A stretch of DNA of 64,000 nt from Mytilus edulis. Its lineage: Eukaryota; Mollusca; Bivalvia; Mytilida; Mytilidae. Below are positions 1-15,100 of this stretch, piece after piece (the stretch's first letter is position 1; each line of letters begins with the position of its first letter). The notes beneath the pieces were generated by a model, which saw only the letters and a program-made list of their open reading frames with translations, was not told where the DNA came from and searched no databases. Where the stretch lies: NCBI RefSeq assembly GCF_963676685.1, contig NC_092350.1, forward strand, positions 42,937,373 through 43,001,372. Reading direction: 5' to 3'. Made by a program: the position numbers and the translations under genes.

Positions 1-164
1 TGATTTGCATAATTCATCAATAGTGTAGTCTGTATTGTATCATTTATTACTGATAAAGACTGTGTCGTGGAACTCATCACTGATATAGTCTGTATTGTAT
101 TATTCATCACTGGTGTACTCTGTATTGTTTTGTCTGATGTCAAAGCAACGATTGGTTGTGCTAC
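1..164 (-). CDS. Mucin-like gene exon 6 (partial): repeats resume after the SEA-like module
   Basis: Acceptor TTTTACAG before 164, phase 0. The exon reads VAQPIVALTSDKTIQSTPVM and continues with the same Ser/Thr/Met repeat (NNTIQT, SSTTQS, NDTIQT) until the window edge. The SEA-like module is therefore internal, flanked on both sides by mucin repeats. The exon is cut by the end of the window. Confidence 0.7.
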
Positions 165-3100
165 CTGTAAAATATCAAAATAAACTTATTTAAATTTGCA
201 TACGTTTTGCAACTGAACTGTTTACAATTCATTTATATAGATTGTATACCTATCTTTAGTGAACGTGTCATAAAGATATAGATATAAAACAGATCTAGAC
301 AAACAGAGGCGGATAGTTTATGTTTTAAACCGGATGAGAAAAGGTGCGTCGAATTGACACACTACTTATAATAAATTTCGATTTACCATTTGAAACAAAT
401 ATATGATTTGAATAACATTATTTAAATATCTGTATGAACTTGAAAAAGAGAAAAATAACAGAGAAAAATATAATAAAAAGAGATTTGAATGATAAACGTA
501 CAGGATATCCAATTGTAGCGCTCAATTCAACATCAGACAATTTCTTGAATGTATTTACGGCTTCTGTTGCTGGAACAACGGCACCATCTTGGTGAACCTC
601 AAATTTTACATCAACTGCTGAACCATTAGTTCTTTGAGTGTCTGTTACCTGAATACGAAAATGCAACTTACAGTGATTTGGATGGGACTTATAAACATGA
701 CATTAATTTCAAACAGAGTTAGTGCAATGCTATTTACAGTAATTTTCTTTTTTTGTTTATAAAGGAATTTCGTGTCGACGACAGCTACTTGGTTGTCTCG
801 GCATTGTTTTATCGACACTCGATGCGATTAAGAGATTAACATATGACAATGTTTTGTTAAATTGTTGTATTATTTTCGATCACCCCACATACACTTTTTA
901 TATTCAATGTATGGGCATTATATTTTCTGGCTTGTGCGTCCGTTCGCTCGTCCATCCGTTTATCTGTTCCTCCGTCTGTCCCGCTTCAGGTTAAATATTT
1001 TGGTCTAGGTAGTTTTTGATGAAGTTTAAGTCCAATCAACTTGAAACTTAGCACACATGATCCCTATGATATGATCTTTCTAATTGTAATGTCAAATGAG
1101 AGTTTTTACCATATATTCACGGTCCACTGAACATAGAAACGATAGTGCAGATGGGGCATCCGTGTACTAGGAACAAACTCTTGATTTATATACATTAGCC
1201 TACGACTTCATTTTAAACACAGCTCACATAATATATGTCAATGCTTTATTATGTTAAACATACCTTGACATCAACGCCTTGGTTTGCTTGTCTTTTATCT
1301 CTGATCGACCGTTTCCGCCGTGAACCGGTCGCTGCAAGAAAACTCTCCTCAAGGCCTAAATATAAATTTACAATACGTATTTAAAACCATGAAAAAACTA
1401 TGCGAGTCTACAAAATTGAGAAATAATTTGTAATACTAGTATTCAGTACATACACGGGTGCCATATGTGTAACATGATCTCCTTACATGTCCGAAGCACC
1501 GGAGATACATCTGAACTTTGGTGTGGTTTAGTTTTTCTATGTTGTGTTTTGTAGACTTTACGTTTTCTTCGTTTTTCGGTTTTTTTTTTATATTGCCATG
1601 GCATTGTCAGTTCTTTTTCGACTGATGAGTTTGACTATCCCTTTGATATCTTCCACCGTTCTCATTTAGTATCGTCTTCAGAATACGCATGTCTCTTGTG
1701 TACATACTAAAACAACAAGTAGTAAACATTTGGAAAGGGTTTTCGGATCATCGTCGTACCTGTTGATTTCATTTACTTGCCTAGATCTAGAGCAATAGAA
1801 AAAATACAAATGTTACACTTTTTTGCATATCTAAATATACATGTAACTGTTGTTTGGTTGCTTATTTCTGTGATATATCCGTATATACCCTTTCATCATT
1901 AAATCAAATTTCAAAATGATAGTTTTATCTTTAAAGCACAACTTCAATAGATGAACTACAATTGTTTTTTTTTAACTGTACATGCAACTATGTAAAAATG
2001 AAATTGTATTGTAATTATTTCCAAAAATAATCTTTATATTTTATCATTGTTGGTTAATACTTAAATCTATTGGATATAGCCCATACCTTTCTCTATCTTG
2101 TCTTTGAATTCCTGACTATTGATATCCACACTTTCTTTCACGTTCAGTACTACTGAAAGTTGATTGTCTTGAACCACAACACTTGAAGTTGGTTGTGTCA
2201 TGGAAGTTGAAGGTAAAACAGAGGAAAATAAATTCATTTTAGATGATCCAACATCTGTAGAAGAAATTAAATCTTTAATTGTATCATTCATCATAATTGA
2301 ACTTTTTATGGTATCATGCATGACAGGTGAAGTCTGTATTGTATCATTCCTTACAGGTGAAGTCTGCATTGTATTATTCTTTACAGGCGTGGTCTGTATG
2401 ATATCTTTCATCGCAGCTGTAGTATAAATTGTATCATTCACCACTGTTGTAGTCTGTATCGTATCATTCATCACATGTGTCGTATGGATTGTATCGTTCG
2501 TCACTTGTTTAGTCTGCATTGTGTTATTCATCACAGATGAAGTCTCTTTTGTTTCATTGACCACTGGTTTCGTCTGTATTGTATTATTCGTTACAGATAA
2601 GGATTGTATCTTAGAACTTATAACTGGTGAAGTGTGCATTGTATAATCCGTCATTGATGATGACTTAAATGTTGAACCCATCACTGGTGAAGTCTGAACT
2701 GCATCACTCATTACTGATGATGACTCTATCGTTGAACCCATCACTGGTAAAGTCTGTATTGCATTATTCGTCGCTGTTGATGACGTTATCGATGAAACCA
2801 TTACTGGTGAAGTTTGTATTGTATCACTCAAAACTGATGACTCTATCATGGAACCCATTGCTGTTGAAGTCTGTGTTGTATCACTCATAACTGATGATAA
2901 ATCCATCGTTGAAGCCATTGCTGTTGAAGTCTGTATTGTATCACTCATAACTGATAATGACTCGATCGTTGAACTCATTGCTATTGAAGTCTGTATTGTA
3001 TCACTCATCACTGATAATGACTCCATCGTTGAACTCATCACTGATGAAGTCTGTATTGTATCACTCATTACTGATGACGACTTTATCGTTGAACCCATCA

Positions 3101-6100
3101 CTGATGACGACGTTATTGTATTACTCATCACTGATGACGACTCTATTGTCGAACTCATTGCTGTTGAAGTCTGTATTGTATCACTCATAACTGATGATGA
3201 CTCCATATTTGAAGTCATTTCTGTTAAAGTCTGTATTGTTTCACTCATCACTGATGATGACTCGATCGTTGATCTCATTGCCTTTGAAGTCTGTATTGTA
3301 TCACTCATCACTGATGATGATTCCATCGTTGAACCCATCACTGGTGACGACTTTATGGTATCACTTATCACTGATGACGACTTTATGGTATCACTTATCA
3401 CTGATGATGACTTTATTGTGGAACTCATTGTTGTTGAAGACTGTATTGAATCATTCAAAGCTGATGATGACTCCATTGTAGAACCCATCACTGGTGAAGA
3501 CTTTATTGTATTACTCATAACTGATGATGACTCTATTGTTGAACTCATCGATGGTGAAGTTTGTATTGTTGAACTCATCACTGATGGTGACTGTATAGAT
3601 GAATCCATTGCTATTGAAGTTTGTATTGTTTCACTCATTACAGAAGATGACTCTATAGAGATACTCATTGCTGTTGGAACCTGTATTGTATCACTCATCA
3701 ATGATGATGACACTATCGTCGAACCAATCTCTGGTAAAGTCTGTATTGTATCACTCATAACTGATAATGACTCGATCGTTGAACTCGTTGCTGTTGAAGT
3801 CCGTATTGTATCACTCATCACTGATGTTGACTCCATCGTTGAACCGATCACTGGTGAAGACTTTATTGTATCACTTATCACTGATGACGACTTTATCGTG
3901 GAACTCATTGTTGTTGAAGACTGTATAGAATCATTAATAGCTGATGATGAATCCATTGTTGAAGTCAATTCTGTTGAAGTCTTTATTGTATCACTCATCA
4001 CTGATGATGACTCCATCATTGAACCCATCAGTGGTGAAGACGGTATTGTATTATTCATCACTGATGATGACTTCATCGTTGAACCCATCACTGGTGAAGA
4101 CCTTGTTGTATCACTCATAACTGATGACTCTATCATGGAACTCATTGCAATTAAAGTTTGTATTGTATCACTCATAACTGATGCCATTATTGATGAATCC
4201 ATTACTGGTGAAGTTTGTTTTGTATCACTCATAACTGATGATGACTCTATCGCGGAACCCAGCACTGCTGAAGTCTTTCTCCTATCACTAGTCACTGATG
4301 ACGACTCTATTGTTGAACTTATTACTGTTGAAGTCTGTAGTATTGTATCACTCTTAACTGATGATGCCTCCATCGTTGAAGCAATTGCTGTTGAAGTTCG
4401 TATTGTAACACTCATAACTGATGGTGAATCTATCGTTGAACCCATCACTGGTGAACCCTGTATTGTATCACTCATAACTGATGATGACTCCATCTTTGAA
4501 GTCATTTCTGTCAATGTCTGTATTGTTTCACTCATCAATGATGATGACTCCATCGTTGAACCCATCACTGGTGAAGACTTTATTGTATCACTCATAACTG
4601 ATGATGACTCTATTGTTGAACTCATCAATGGTGAAGTTTGTATTGTATCACTTATCACTGATGGTGACTGTACAGATGAATCCATTGCTATTGAAGTTTG
4701 TATTGTTTCACTCATTACTGATGATGACTCTATAGAGGAACTCATTGCTGTGGGAGTCTGTATTGTATCACTTATCAATGATGATGACCCAATCGTCGAA
4801 CCAATCTCTGGTGAAGTCTGTATCGTATCACTCATAACTGATGATGACTCTATTGTTGAACTCATCAATGGTGAAGTTAGTAATTTATCAGTCATAACTG
4901 ATAATGACTCTATCGTGGAACTCATCGCTGTTGAAGTCTGTATTGAATCACTCATCACTGATGATGACGTTAGCGATGAATCCATTGCTATTGAAGTATT
5001 TATTGTATCACGCATTACTGATGATGACTCTATAGAGGAACTCATTGCTGTTGGAGTTTGTATTGTATCACTCATAACTGATGATGACTCTCTTGTTGAA
5101 CTCACCAATGGTGAAGTTTGTATTGTATCACTCATCACTGATGATGACGTTAGCGATGAATCCATTGCTCTTGAAGTTAGCATTGGATCACTCATTACTG
5201 ATGACGATTCTATCGAGGAACTCATTGCTGTTGGAGTCTGCATTTTATCACTCATAACTGATGATGACTCCTTCGTTGAACCTATCACTGGGGAAGACTG
5301 TATTGTATCACTCATAACTGATGATGATTCTATCGGTGAACTCATTAATGGTAAAGTCTGTATTGTATTACTAATCACTGAAAACGACATTAGCGATGAA
5401 TCCGTTGCTATTGAAGTTTGTACTGTATCACTCATTACTGATAATGACTCTATCGAGGAACTCATTGCTGTTTGAGTCTGAATTGTATCACTCAAAACTG
5501 ATGATGAATTTATTTTTGAACTCATCAATGGTGAAGTTTGTATTGTATCATTCATCACTGATGATGACACTAGCGATGAATCCATTGCTATTGAAACTTG
5601 TATCGTATAACTCATTATTGATGATGACTCTATCGAGGAACTCATTTCAGTTGGAGTCTGTATTGTATCACTCATCGACGATAATGACTCTATCGTCGAA
5701 CCAATCTCTGGTGAAGTTTGTATTGTATCACTCATAACTGATGATGACTCTAATGTTGAACCAATTACTAGGGAAGACTGTATTGTATAACTTATAACTG
5801 ATGATGACTTTATAGATGAATCCATTACTGGTGAAGTTTTTATTGTATCACTCATCACTGTTAATGACTTTATCTTTGAACTAATCCCTGATGAACTCTT
5901 CACTAGTGAAATCTGTTTTGTATTGTTCATCTGTTGCGAAGACTCTATTGCCAAGCTTATCACTGGCGAAGTCTGCATTGTATCATTTATGATTGATGAT
6001 GACTCTATCGTTGAACTCATTCCTGTTGAAGTTTGTACTGTATCACTTATTACTGATGAAGACTCTATCGTTGAACTCATCACTGATGAAGTCTGTATTG

Positions 6101-9100
6101 AATTATTCATCGCTGAAGACTCTGTCGTGGAACCCATCACTGATGACGTCTGTATTGTATCATTCATAACTGATGATGACCCTATTGTTGAACTCATCGA
6201 TGGTGAAGTTTGTATTGTTGAACTCATCACTGATGGTGACTGTATAGATGAATCAATTGCTATTGAAGTTTGTATTGTTTCACTCATTACTGAAGATGAC
6301 TCTATAGAGATATTCATTGCTGTTGGAACCTGTATTGTATCACTCATCAATGATGATGACACTATCGTCGAACCAATGTCGGGTGAAGTCTGTATTGTAT
6401 CACTCATAACTGATAATGACTCGATCGTTGAACTCGTTGTTGTTGAAGTCTTTATTGTATCACTCATTATTGATGATGACTCCATCGTTGAACCCATCAC
6501 TGGTGAAGACTTTATTGTATCATTCATCACTGATGACGACTTTACCGTGGAACTTATTGTTGTTGAAGACTGTATTGAATCATTCATAGCTGATGATGAC
6601 TCCATTGTTGAAGTCATTTCTGTTGAAGTCTTTATTGTATCACTCATGACTGATAATGACTCCATCATTGAACCCATCAGTGGTGAAGACTGTATTGTAC
6701 CATTCATCACTGATGATGACTTGATCGTTGAACCCATTACTGATGAAGACTTTGTTGTATCACTCAAAGCTGATGATGACTCCATCGTTGGACCCATCAC
6801 TGGTGAAGATTTTATTGTATCATTCATAACTGATGATGCCCCTTTTGTTGAACTCATCGATGGTGAAGTTTGTATTGTTGAACTCATCACTAAAGGTGAC
6901 TGTATAGATGAATCCATTGCTATTGAAGTTTGTATTGTTTCACTCATTACTGATGATGACTCTATAGGGATACTCATTGCTGTTGAAGCCTGTATTGTAT
7001 CACTCATCGATGATGATGACACTATCGTCGAACCCATCTCTGGTGAAGTCTGTATTGTATCACTCATAACTGATAATGACTCGATTGTTGAACCAATCAC
7101 TGGTGAAGACTTTATTGTATCATTCATCACTGATGACGACTTAACAGTAGAACTCATTGTTGTTGAAGACTGTATTGAATCATTCATAGCTGATGATGAC
7201 TCCTTCGTTGAACCCATCAGTGATGAAGACTGTATTGTATCACTCATCACTGATGATGACTTCAACGTGGACCTCATTGCTGTTGAAGTCTGTATTGTAT
7301 TACTCAAAGCTGATGATGACTCCATCGTTGAACCGATCACTGGTGAAGACTTTATTGTATCACTCATCACTGATGACGACTTTATCGTGGAACTCATTGT
7401 TGTTGAAGACTGTATAGAATCATTCATAGCTGATGATGACTCCATTGTTGAAGTCATTTCTGTTGAAGTCTTTATTGTATCACTCATCACTGATGATAAC
7501 TCCATCATTGAACCCATCAGTGGTGAAGACTGTATTGTATCATTCATCACTAATGATGACATGATCGTTGAACCCATTACTGATGAAGACTTTGTTGTAT
7601 CACTCATAACCGATGACTCCATCATGGAACTCATTGCTGTTGGAGTCTGTATTGTATCACTCATAACTGATGTCTCTATTATGGAACTCATTGCTGTTGA
7701 AGTCTGTAGTATTGTATTACTCATAACTGATGATGACTCCATCTTTGAAGTCATTTCTATTAATGTTTGTATTGTTTCACTCATCAATGATGATGACTCC
7801 ATCGTTGAACCCATCACTGGTGAAGACTTTATTGTATCACTCATAACTGATGATGACTGTATAGATGAATCCATTGCTATTGAAGTTTGTATTGTTTCAC
7901 TCATAACTGATGATGACTCTATTTTTGAACTCATCAATGGTGAAGTTTGTATTGTATCACTCATCACTGATGGTGACTGTATAGATGAATCCATTGCTAT
8001 TGCAGTTTGTATTGTTTCACTCATAACTGATGATGACTCTATTTTTGAACTCATCAATGGTGAAGTTTGTATTGAATCACTCATAACTGATAATGACTCT
8101 ATCCTGGAACTCATCGCTGTTGAAGTCTGTATTGAATCACTGATCACTGATGATGACGTTAGCGATGAATCAATTGCTATTGAAGTATTTATTGTATCAC
8201 GCATTACTGATGATGACTCTATAGAGGAACTCATTGCTGTGGGAGTCTGTATTGTATCAGTCATCAACGATGATGACTCTATCGTCGAACCAATCTCTGG
8301 TGAAGTCTGTATCGTATCACTCATAACTGATGATGACTCTATTGTTGAACTCATCGATGGTAAAGTTTGTATTGTATCACTCATAACTGATGATGGCTCT
8401 AACGGTGAACTCATTAATGGTAAAGTCTGTATTATATCACTCATGACTGATAATGACGTTAGTGATGAATCCATTGTTATTGAAGTTTGTGATGTAACAC
8501 TCATTACTGATGATGAATCTATCGTAGAACTTATTGCCGTTGATGCCTGTATTGTATCACTTATCACTGATGATGACTTGATAGAGAAATCCATCATTGA
8601 TAAAGATTGTTTTGTATCACTCATAACTGATGATGAATCTATCATGGAGCCCAACGCTGTTGCAGTTAAAAGTGTATCACTTATAACTGATGATGACTCT
8701 CTTGGTGAACCACTCACTAGTGGAGACTGTATTGAATCACTCATCACTGATGCCGATTCAATCGTGGAACTAATTGTTGTTGAAGACTGAATTGTATCTT
8801 TCATCAGTGATAATGACGTTAGTGATGAATCCATTGCTATTGAAGTTTGTGATATATCACTAATTACTGATGATGAATGTATCGTGGAACTTATTGCTGT
8901 TGATGCCTGTATTGTATCACTTATCACTGATGATGACTTGATAGAGAAATCTATCAGTGATAAAGATTGTATTGTATCACTCATAACTGATGATGACTCT
9001 TTTGTTGAACTCACCAATGGTGAAGTTTGTATTGTATCACTCATCACTGATGATGACGTTAGCGATGAGTCCATTGCTATTGAAGTTAGTATTGGATCAC

Positions 9101-12100
9101 TCATTACTGATGATGACTCTATCGAGGAACTCATTGCTGTTGGAATCTGCATTTTATCACTCATAACTGATGATGACTCCTTCGTTGAACCCATCACTGG
9201 GGAAGACTGTATTGTATCACTCATAACTGATGATGATTCTATTGTTGAACTCATTAATGGTAAAGTCTGTATTGTATTACTCATCACTGATAATGACATT
9301 AGCGATGAATCCGTTGCTATTGAAGTTTGTATTGTATCACTCATTACTGATGATGACTCTGTCGAGGAACTCATTGCTGTTCGAGTCTGAATTGTATCAC
9401 TCAAAACTGATGATGAATTTATTTTTGAACTCATCAATGGTGAAGTTTGTATTGTATCATTCATCACTGATGATGACACTAGCGATGAATCCATTGCTAT
9501 TGAAACTTGTATTGTATAACTCATTATTGATGATGACTCTATCGAGGAACTCATTTCTGTTGGAGTCTGTATTGTATCACTCATCGACGATAATGACTCT
9601 ATCGTCGAACCAATCTCTGGTGAAGTTTGTATTGTATCAATCATAACCGATGATGACTCTAATGTTGAACCAATCACTGGGGAAGACTGTATTGTATAAC
9701 TTATAACTGATGATGACTTTATAGATGAATCCATTACTAGTGAAGTTTTTATTGTATCACTCATCTTTGATGATGACTCTATCGTGGATTCCAGCACTGG
9801 AGAAGTTTGTAGTGTATCACTCATTACTGATGATGACTCTATAGTGGACCCAAGCTTTGGTAAGGTCTGTATTGTATCCCTCATCTTTGATGATGACCCT
9901 ATCGTGGACCCCAGCGCTAATGAGGTCTGTATTATATCACTCATAACTAATAATGACTCAATTGTTGAATCCATCACTGGTGAAGACTGTAGTGTTTCAC
10001 TCATCACTGATGATGACTCTATCGTTGAACTCATCACTGTTGAAGTATATATTGTATCACTGATAACTGATGATGTATCTATCGTTGCTATTGAAGTCAA
10101 TATTGTATCACTCATAACTGATGATGACTTTTTTGATGAATCCATTACTGGTGAAGTTTTTATTGTATCACTCATCACTGTTAATGACTTTATCTTTGAA
10201 CTCATCCCTGATGAACTCTTCACTAGTGAAATCTGTTTTGTATCGTTCATCTGTTGCGAAGACTCTATTGCAAAGCTTATCACTGGCGAAGTCTGTATTG
10301 TATCATTTATGATTGATGATGACTCTATCGTTGAACTCATTCCTGTTGAAGTCTGTATTGTATCACTTATTACTGATGATGACTCTATCGTTGAACTCAT
10401 CACTGGTGAAGTCTGTATTGAATCATTCATCGCTGAAGAGTCTGTCGTAGAACCCATCACTGGCGAAGTCTGCATTGTATCATTTATGATTGATGATGAC
10501 CCTATCGTTGAACTCATTCCTGATGAAGTCTGTATTGTATCACTTATTACTGATGATGACTCTATCGTTGAACTCATCACTGTTGAAGTTTGTATTGAAT
10601 CATTCATCACTGATGATGACTCTTTCGTGGAACCCAGCACTGATGAAGTCTGTATTTTATCATTCATCACTGATGACGACTCTATCTCGGAACCCATTCC
10701 TGGTAAAATCTGTATTGTAGTATTTGGTACTGAGGATGATTGATTTGTTGAACCCATCAATGGTGAAGTCTGTACTGTATTAGTCATCTCAGATGAAGAC
10801 TGTATATTGGAACTCATCACTTGTGAAATCTGTTTTGTATCGTGTATTAATTGCGAATACTCTATTGCGGAACTCAGCACTTGGGATGACTGTATCATGG
10901 AACTCAATAATAATGATGACAGTATCGTTGAACTCATCACTGGTAAAGTCTGTATTGTAGCATTTGTCAATGATGAAGACTTTATGACGGAATTCATCAC
11001 TGGTGAAGTCTGTATTGTATCCTGCATCAATGGAAAAGACTCTATCGTGGTACTCATGCCTGGTGAAGTCTGTATTGTGACATTCATCATTGAAAACGAC
11101 CCTATTGTTGGATTCAACACTGGTAAAACCTGTATTGTGTTACTGTTCAATAATAATGACTTAATCATGGAACTCATCACTGGTAAAGTATGTCTCGATT
11201 CATTTTTCATTGATGGTGACTCTTTCATAGAACTCGTCACTGTTGAACTCTGTATTTCATCATTCATAACTAATGGATACTCAATCGTTGAACTCATCTC
11301 TGATGAAGTCGGTATTATATCATTCATTTCTTGTGAAGACTCTATGTTTGAACTCAGCATTGGTAAAGAATTTATTGTTTCATTCAATGGTAGTGGAGAC
11401 TCTATTAGGGTACTCATCGCTGTGGAAGTTATCATTGAATTCTCTATCTGGTTATTAATGTCAGTTGAAGTTTTGTTCGTTGAAAGTAACACTGATGGAA
11501 TGATATTAGGGACATGCATGGCGGATGAAGCCTCTTTTGTGGCATTTACGACCATTGCAGTACCAGTTGTAAGTGCTGGGGTAAAATCCATATGCATGTC
11601 TTGTGATGATAAAAATGTATTTTCTGATATCAGTGTAGATATAGAAGTGATGGACGGCATTGAGGTTAATGTGTTTAATGGTATGACATGTTGTGATGTA
11701 ATTGTGATATTCAGCAATGAGATGGATGATAAATTGTCATTAGATAATGAGGTAGATGTTAATGTGGATTTAGATACTTGTTGCGATATTTGTATAACAG
11801 TTTGTAATGAGGTGAATCGCAATGTGTCATCTAGAATTGGTGTGTCAATTAAAACAAGTGTTGATGTTAATGTGTCAGTAATGAGTGGTGTCGGTAAGAA
11901 TGTGTCAATAGAAACTGATTTTACAAAATGTGACTTATCTGTTGTTATAGTTGGCGATGTATCCGTGTTATGTAATTGCGATGTATGTAATGATGGAAAT
12001 GCTTCATTGGGTAAAGATGAATGATTTATAGTTGTAATCGAGGATGTTAATATTTTACTTAAGGTATTATTAATTGTAAACGGTGTTTTTCTAAATGTAG

Positions 12101-15100
12101 ATGTCTTATTTTCTGATATCGTATTGAATGAATGAGAGTAAAGCATTAAGCTATTGTAAGTGAAAATTGAGTTTACTGTAGGGGAAGGTAGCAAATGAAT
12201 TGAACTGGGTGTGGAAAGTAGTGAATGTGTATTTGTATCTGACTGTGATGCAGAAAAAGATGAGGAATATCTTTCTTGTGATGCTGATGTATGTTGTTCC
12301 TGTTGTTCCTGTTGTAGAGACATTGGTCTTGATGCAGATATGCTCTCATTCTTTCCGTCAAGTTCTGATGTTGATGCTGCCACTGAAATAAACAAATCAG
12401 TAAATAAATCGACTGTTTTATATGATAACTGATGTTCATCTTGTAATTACAACCCATATACTCGTTTTGAAGAAAATCATGACAAAAACTGATATCTATT
12501 AACATTTCAATATAACTTATCATTTTTTGGTGTTTTTTTTTTATAAGAAGCTATGTCCTGTTTCACAGCTAAAACTTAAAACCAACCCAAAATATTTCCA
12601 AAGAGAGGCAAATGAATCCAGAGGGACATTCAAATTCATATGTCAAAAATAAACAGACAACGTCATAGCTAAAAAAAAAAGTCCAAAAGACAAACAAAAG
12701 TACACAAATCACAACATAGAACACCAAAGATTAAGCAACACGAACCCCACCTACAACTAGGGTGATTTCGGTTGCTCCAAACCGTTCTAATAAAAAGAGA
12801 AATGAATGTGCACTTGTCAAAGAGACAGTTCTTAATTAAACTGATGTGTTTGTTTGAAAATGGCGTTATACAAAATCGTTCTTATCGTTAGACGGAGTAC
12901 CATATAATCTAAATTCTAAAAATCTGGATTGCCCTACATTACTTATTATGTTAGGGACGCTAAACACTTGTAAAACGGGGACTAGGAATATGAACAATGA
13001 TACAATTTTGAAGATTTGAATTAGCAGTGGAACGACGGTTGTTTGATTTATTTGTAGTGCCTTAACGTCCATTGGCAAAGTCACGCATACTGAACTAGGG
13101 TATGAAATTGTTTAACATCTAACCCCTTATTTTATTTTATTGATTTTGTATTTACATTGTGTCATAGATAAAATTTATTCGTTCACTGAATGTTTACTTG
13201 TGTTATTATGTCTTTTTATTGAGTTACGCCATTACAACAGATATTTTATAGTTTGTCTTTCTATGTTGTGATGTTACACTATTGTTTCATATAAGGGTGA
13301 AGGTTTAGTGTCATTAAAATGTTTAATCCCGCTGCAATTGTTTGCACCTGTCCTAAGTTCAGAATCTGATGTTCAGTGGTTGTCTTTTATTGATGTAGTT
13401 CATTAGTGTTTCCCGTTTCTCGTTTTTTTATTTAGATTAGACCTTTGGCTTTCCTGTTTGTATGGTTTTACACTAAATAATTTTGGGAGACTTTTATAGC
13501 TTGCTGTTTGGTATGAGCCAACGCTCCGTGTTGAAGACCATACTTTGACCCATAATGGTTTACTTATACAAATTGTGACTTGGTTGGAGTGTTGTCTCAT
13601 TGGCACTCATACCACAGCTTCTTATATCTCTTAATGCTTTGTCAGCATTAAGTTGATTTAGACAAATATCGATTTACACACCTTTAGTTGAAACTTGTTT
13701 GGTTACAATGCTCAATATTTTAATCGATGCAATACATATGTTAAACCTGATCATATTACCATAAACGATAAATGTATTTAATAAATATACGCCTTTATTG
13801 ATTTTATATAAGAATCAAATTATGTCAGCCAAGCGAAAAACTATCGTTTGAAAATAAAGGAAAATTTAATTTCCCCCATTTAACAAATTTACCCAGCTGT
13901 TCACTGTGGGTGTTCCTAATGTTATCGTGTAACAAATGTATGATCATTAATTGACAGTCAATAATTTATTATGATGTATAGATATAACGATATTTCGATA
14001 TATAATTATAACAAAATACGTAAGAGATGTGACATTTTTCATTGATATATAGCAATAAAAGGGTAATATAATTATCTTTTTACTGATATATTAAGGTATA
14101 ATGTCATTATATTGTTCATATAATCATTTGTTTATACAATGAGTCAGATTACTTAAGGTGGTGCACCAGTAGTTGCATATATATACTCAGCTTTTCAACT
14201 ACTTTCGTATGATAAACTTCTGCTTGAAGTGTCTGATTCGAAAGCAATCGTTTTATTAAGTAGTTATTTAAATGTTTGTGTAAAAACTCAGTTGTAATTA
14301 AAACAAGTAACAAATTAGAAAATAATTTTTAATTACTGAGAATTCTTTATTCTTTCTTTCAAAATTCTATATTATCAAATTTCAAGGTCTAGCTACTGCG
14401 ATAAAACGACAATTAATACATGTCCGCAGTTCTTTATTCAATTTCGATGATAAAATTAAATACTAAATGAAATAGTTCATCTAGATTTTTATACGTTGAA
14501 CTTATTCGTTCCATGAATTGAAAACAGTTATACTTTATCTATCTTTTACTGAGAACGCATAATACATCATAATTGTAAAATATAGACAGAATCCATCCTT
14601 TCTTATAAACAAGTGTTTGAGGTTACAATTCTGTAAACATAGACAATGCAGTTCCCCATGCTAACTAAATATTACTAGTATGTTATATACATATACATAT
14701 TCATGGATCTACAATCTGTCGATACCTGTAACTTGGCATTGCACAAGGTCATGTTTTTCTCTGGCTGTTTATGACGTCTTTACACTAAATCCATTGGATG
14801 TTGGATGTGTACGGATTGATAGTTTAGTCTTAGATGCATGATTTTTTTATTAGTTGTTAGTGGCTTTGAACTAGCTGTTAGATAACTGCAGTACTCTCAG
14901 ATCTGTTCATTGTGTCTTTTTGTGTCGGGATGTATAAGTTCCCGGCAACGTCCACTTGTATTTTTGTCCATCTGATGAGTTAAGCCTTTTTCAACTGATT
15001 TTTATAGTTCGTTCTTATGTTGTTCTGTTATACCGCTGTCCCAGGTTAGGGGGAGGGTTGGGATCCCGCTAACAAGTTGAAACCCGCCACATTACTTATG

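Larger units (their letters stand above)
165..2086. other. Introns 3-5 of the mucin-like gene
   Basis: Non-coding apart from the two small exons at 502-648 and 1264-1355. Contains an interspersed bivalve-type repeat (about 871-1180) and a PLE-tail relic (about 1440-1700). The 1,800-2,060 stretch is plain AT-rich sequence. Confidence 0.6.

Noticed and set aside
2848..5475. Long plus-strand acidic ORF (875 codons), with companions at 5923-8790 and 9784-10743
   Set aside because: Exact complement of the repeat exon; the openness follows from the 60-bp unit, there are no start or splice signals, and the minus frame is longer, spliced and domain-bearing.
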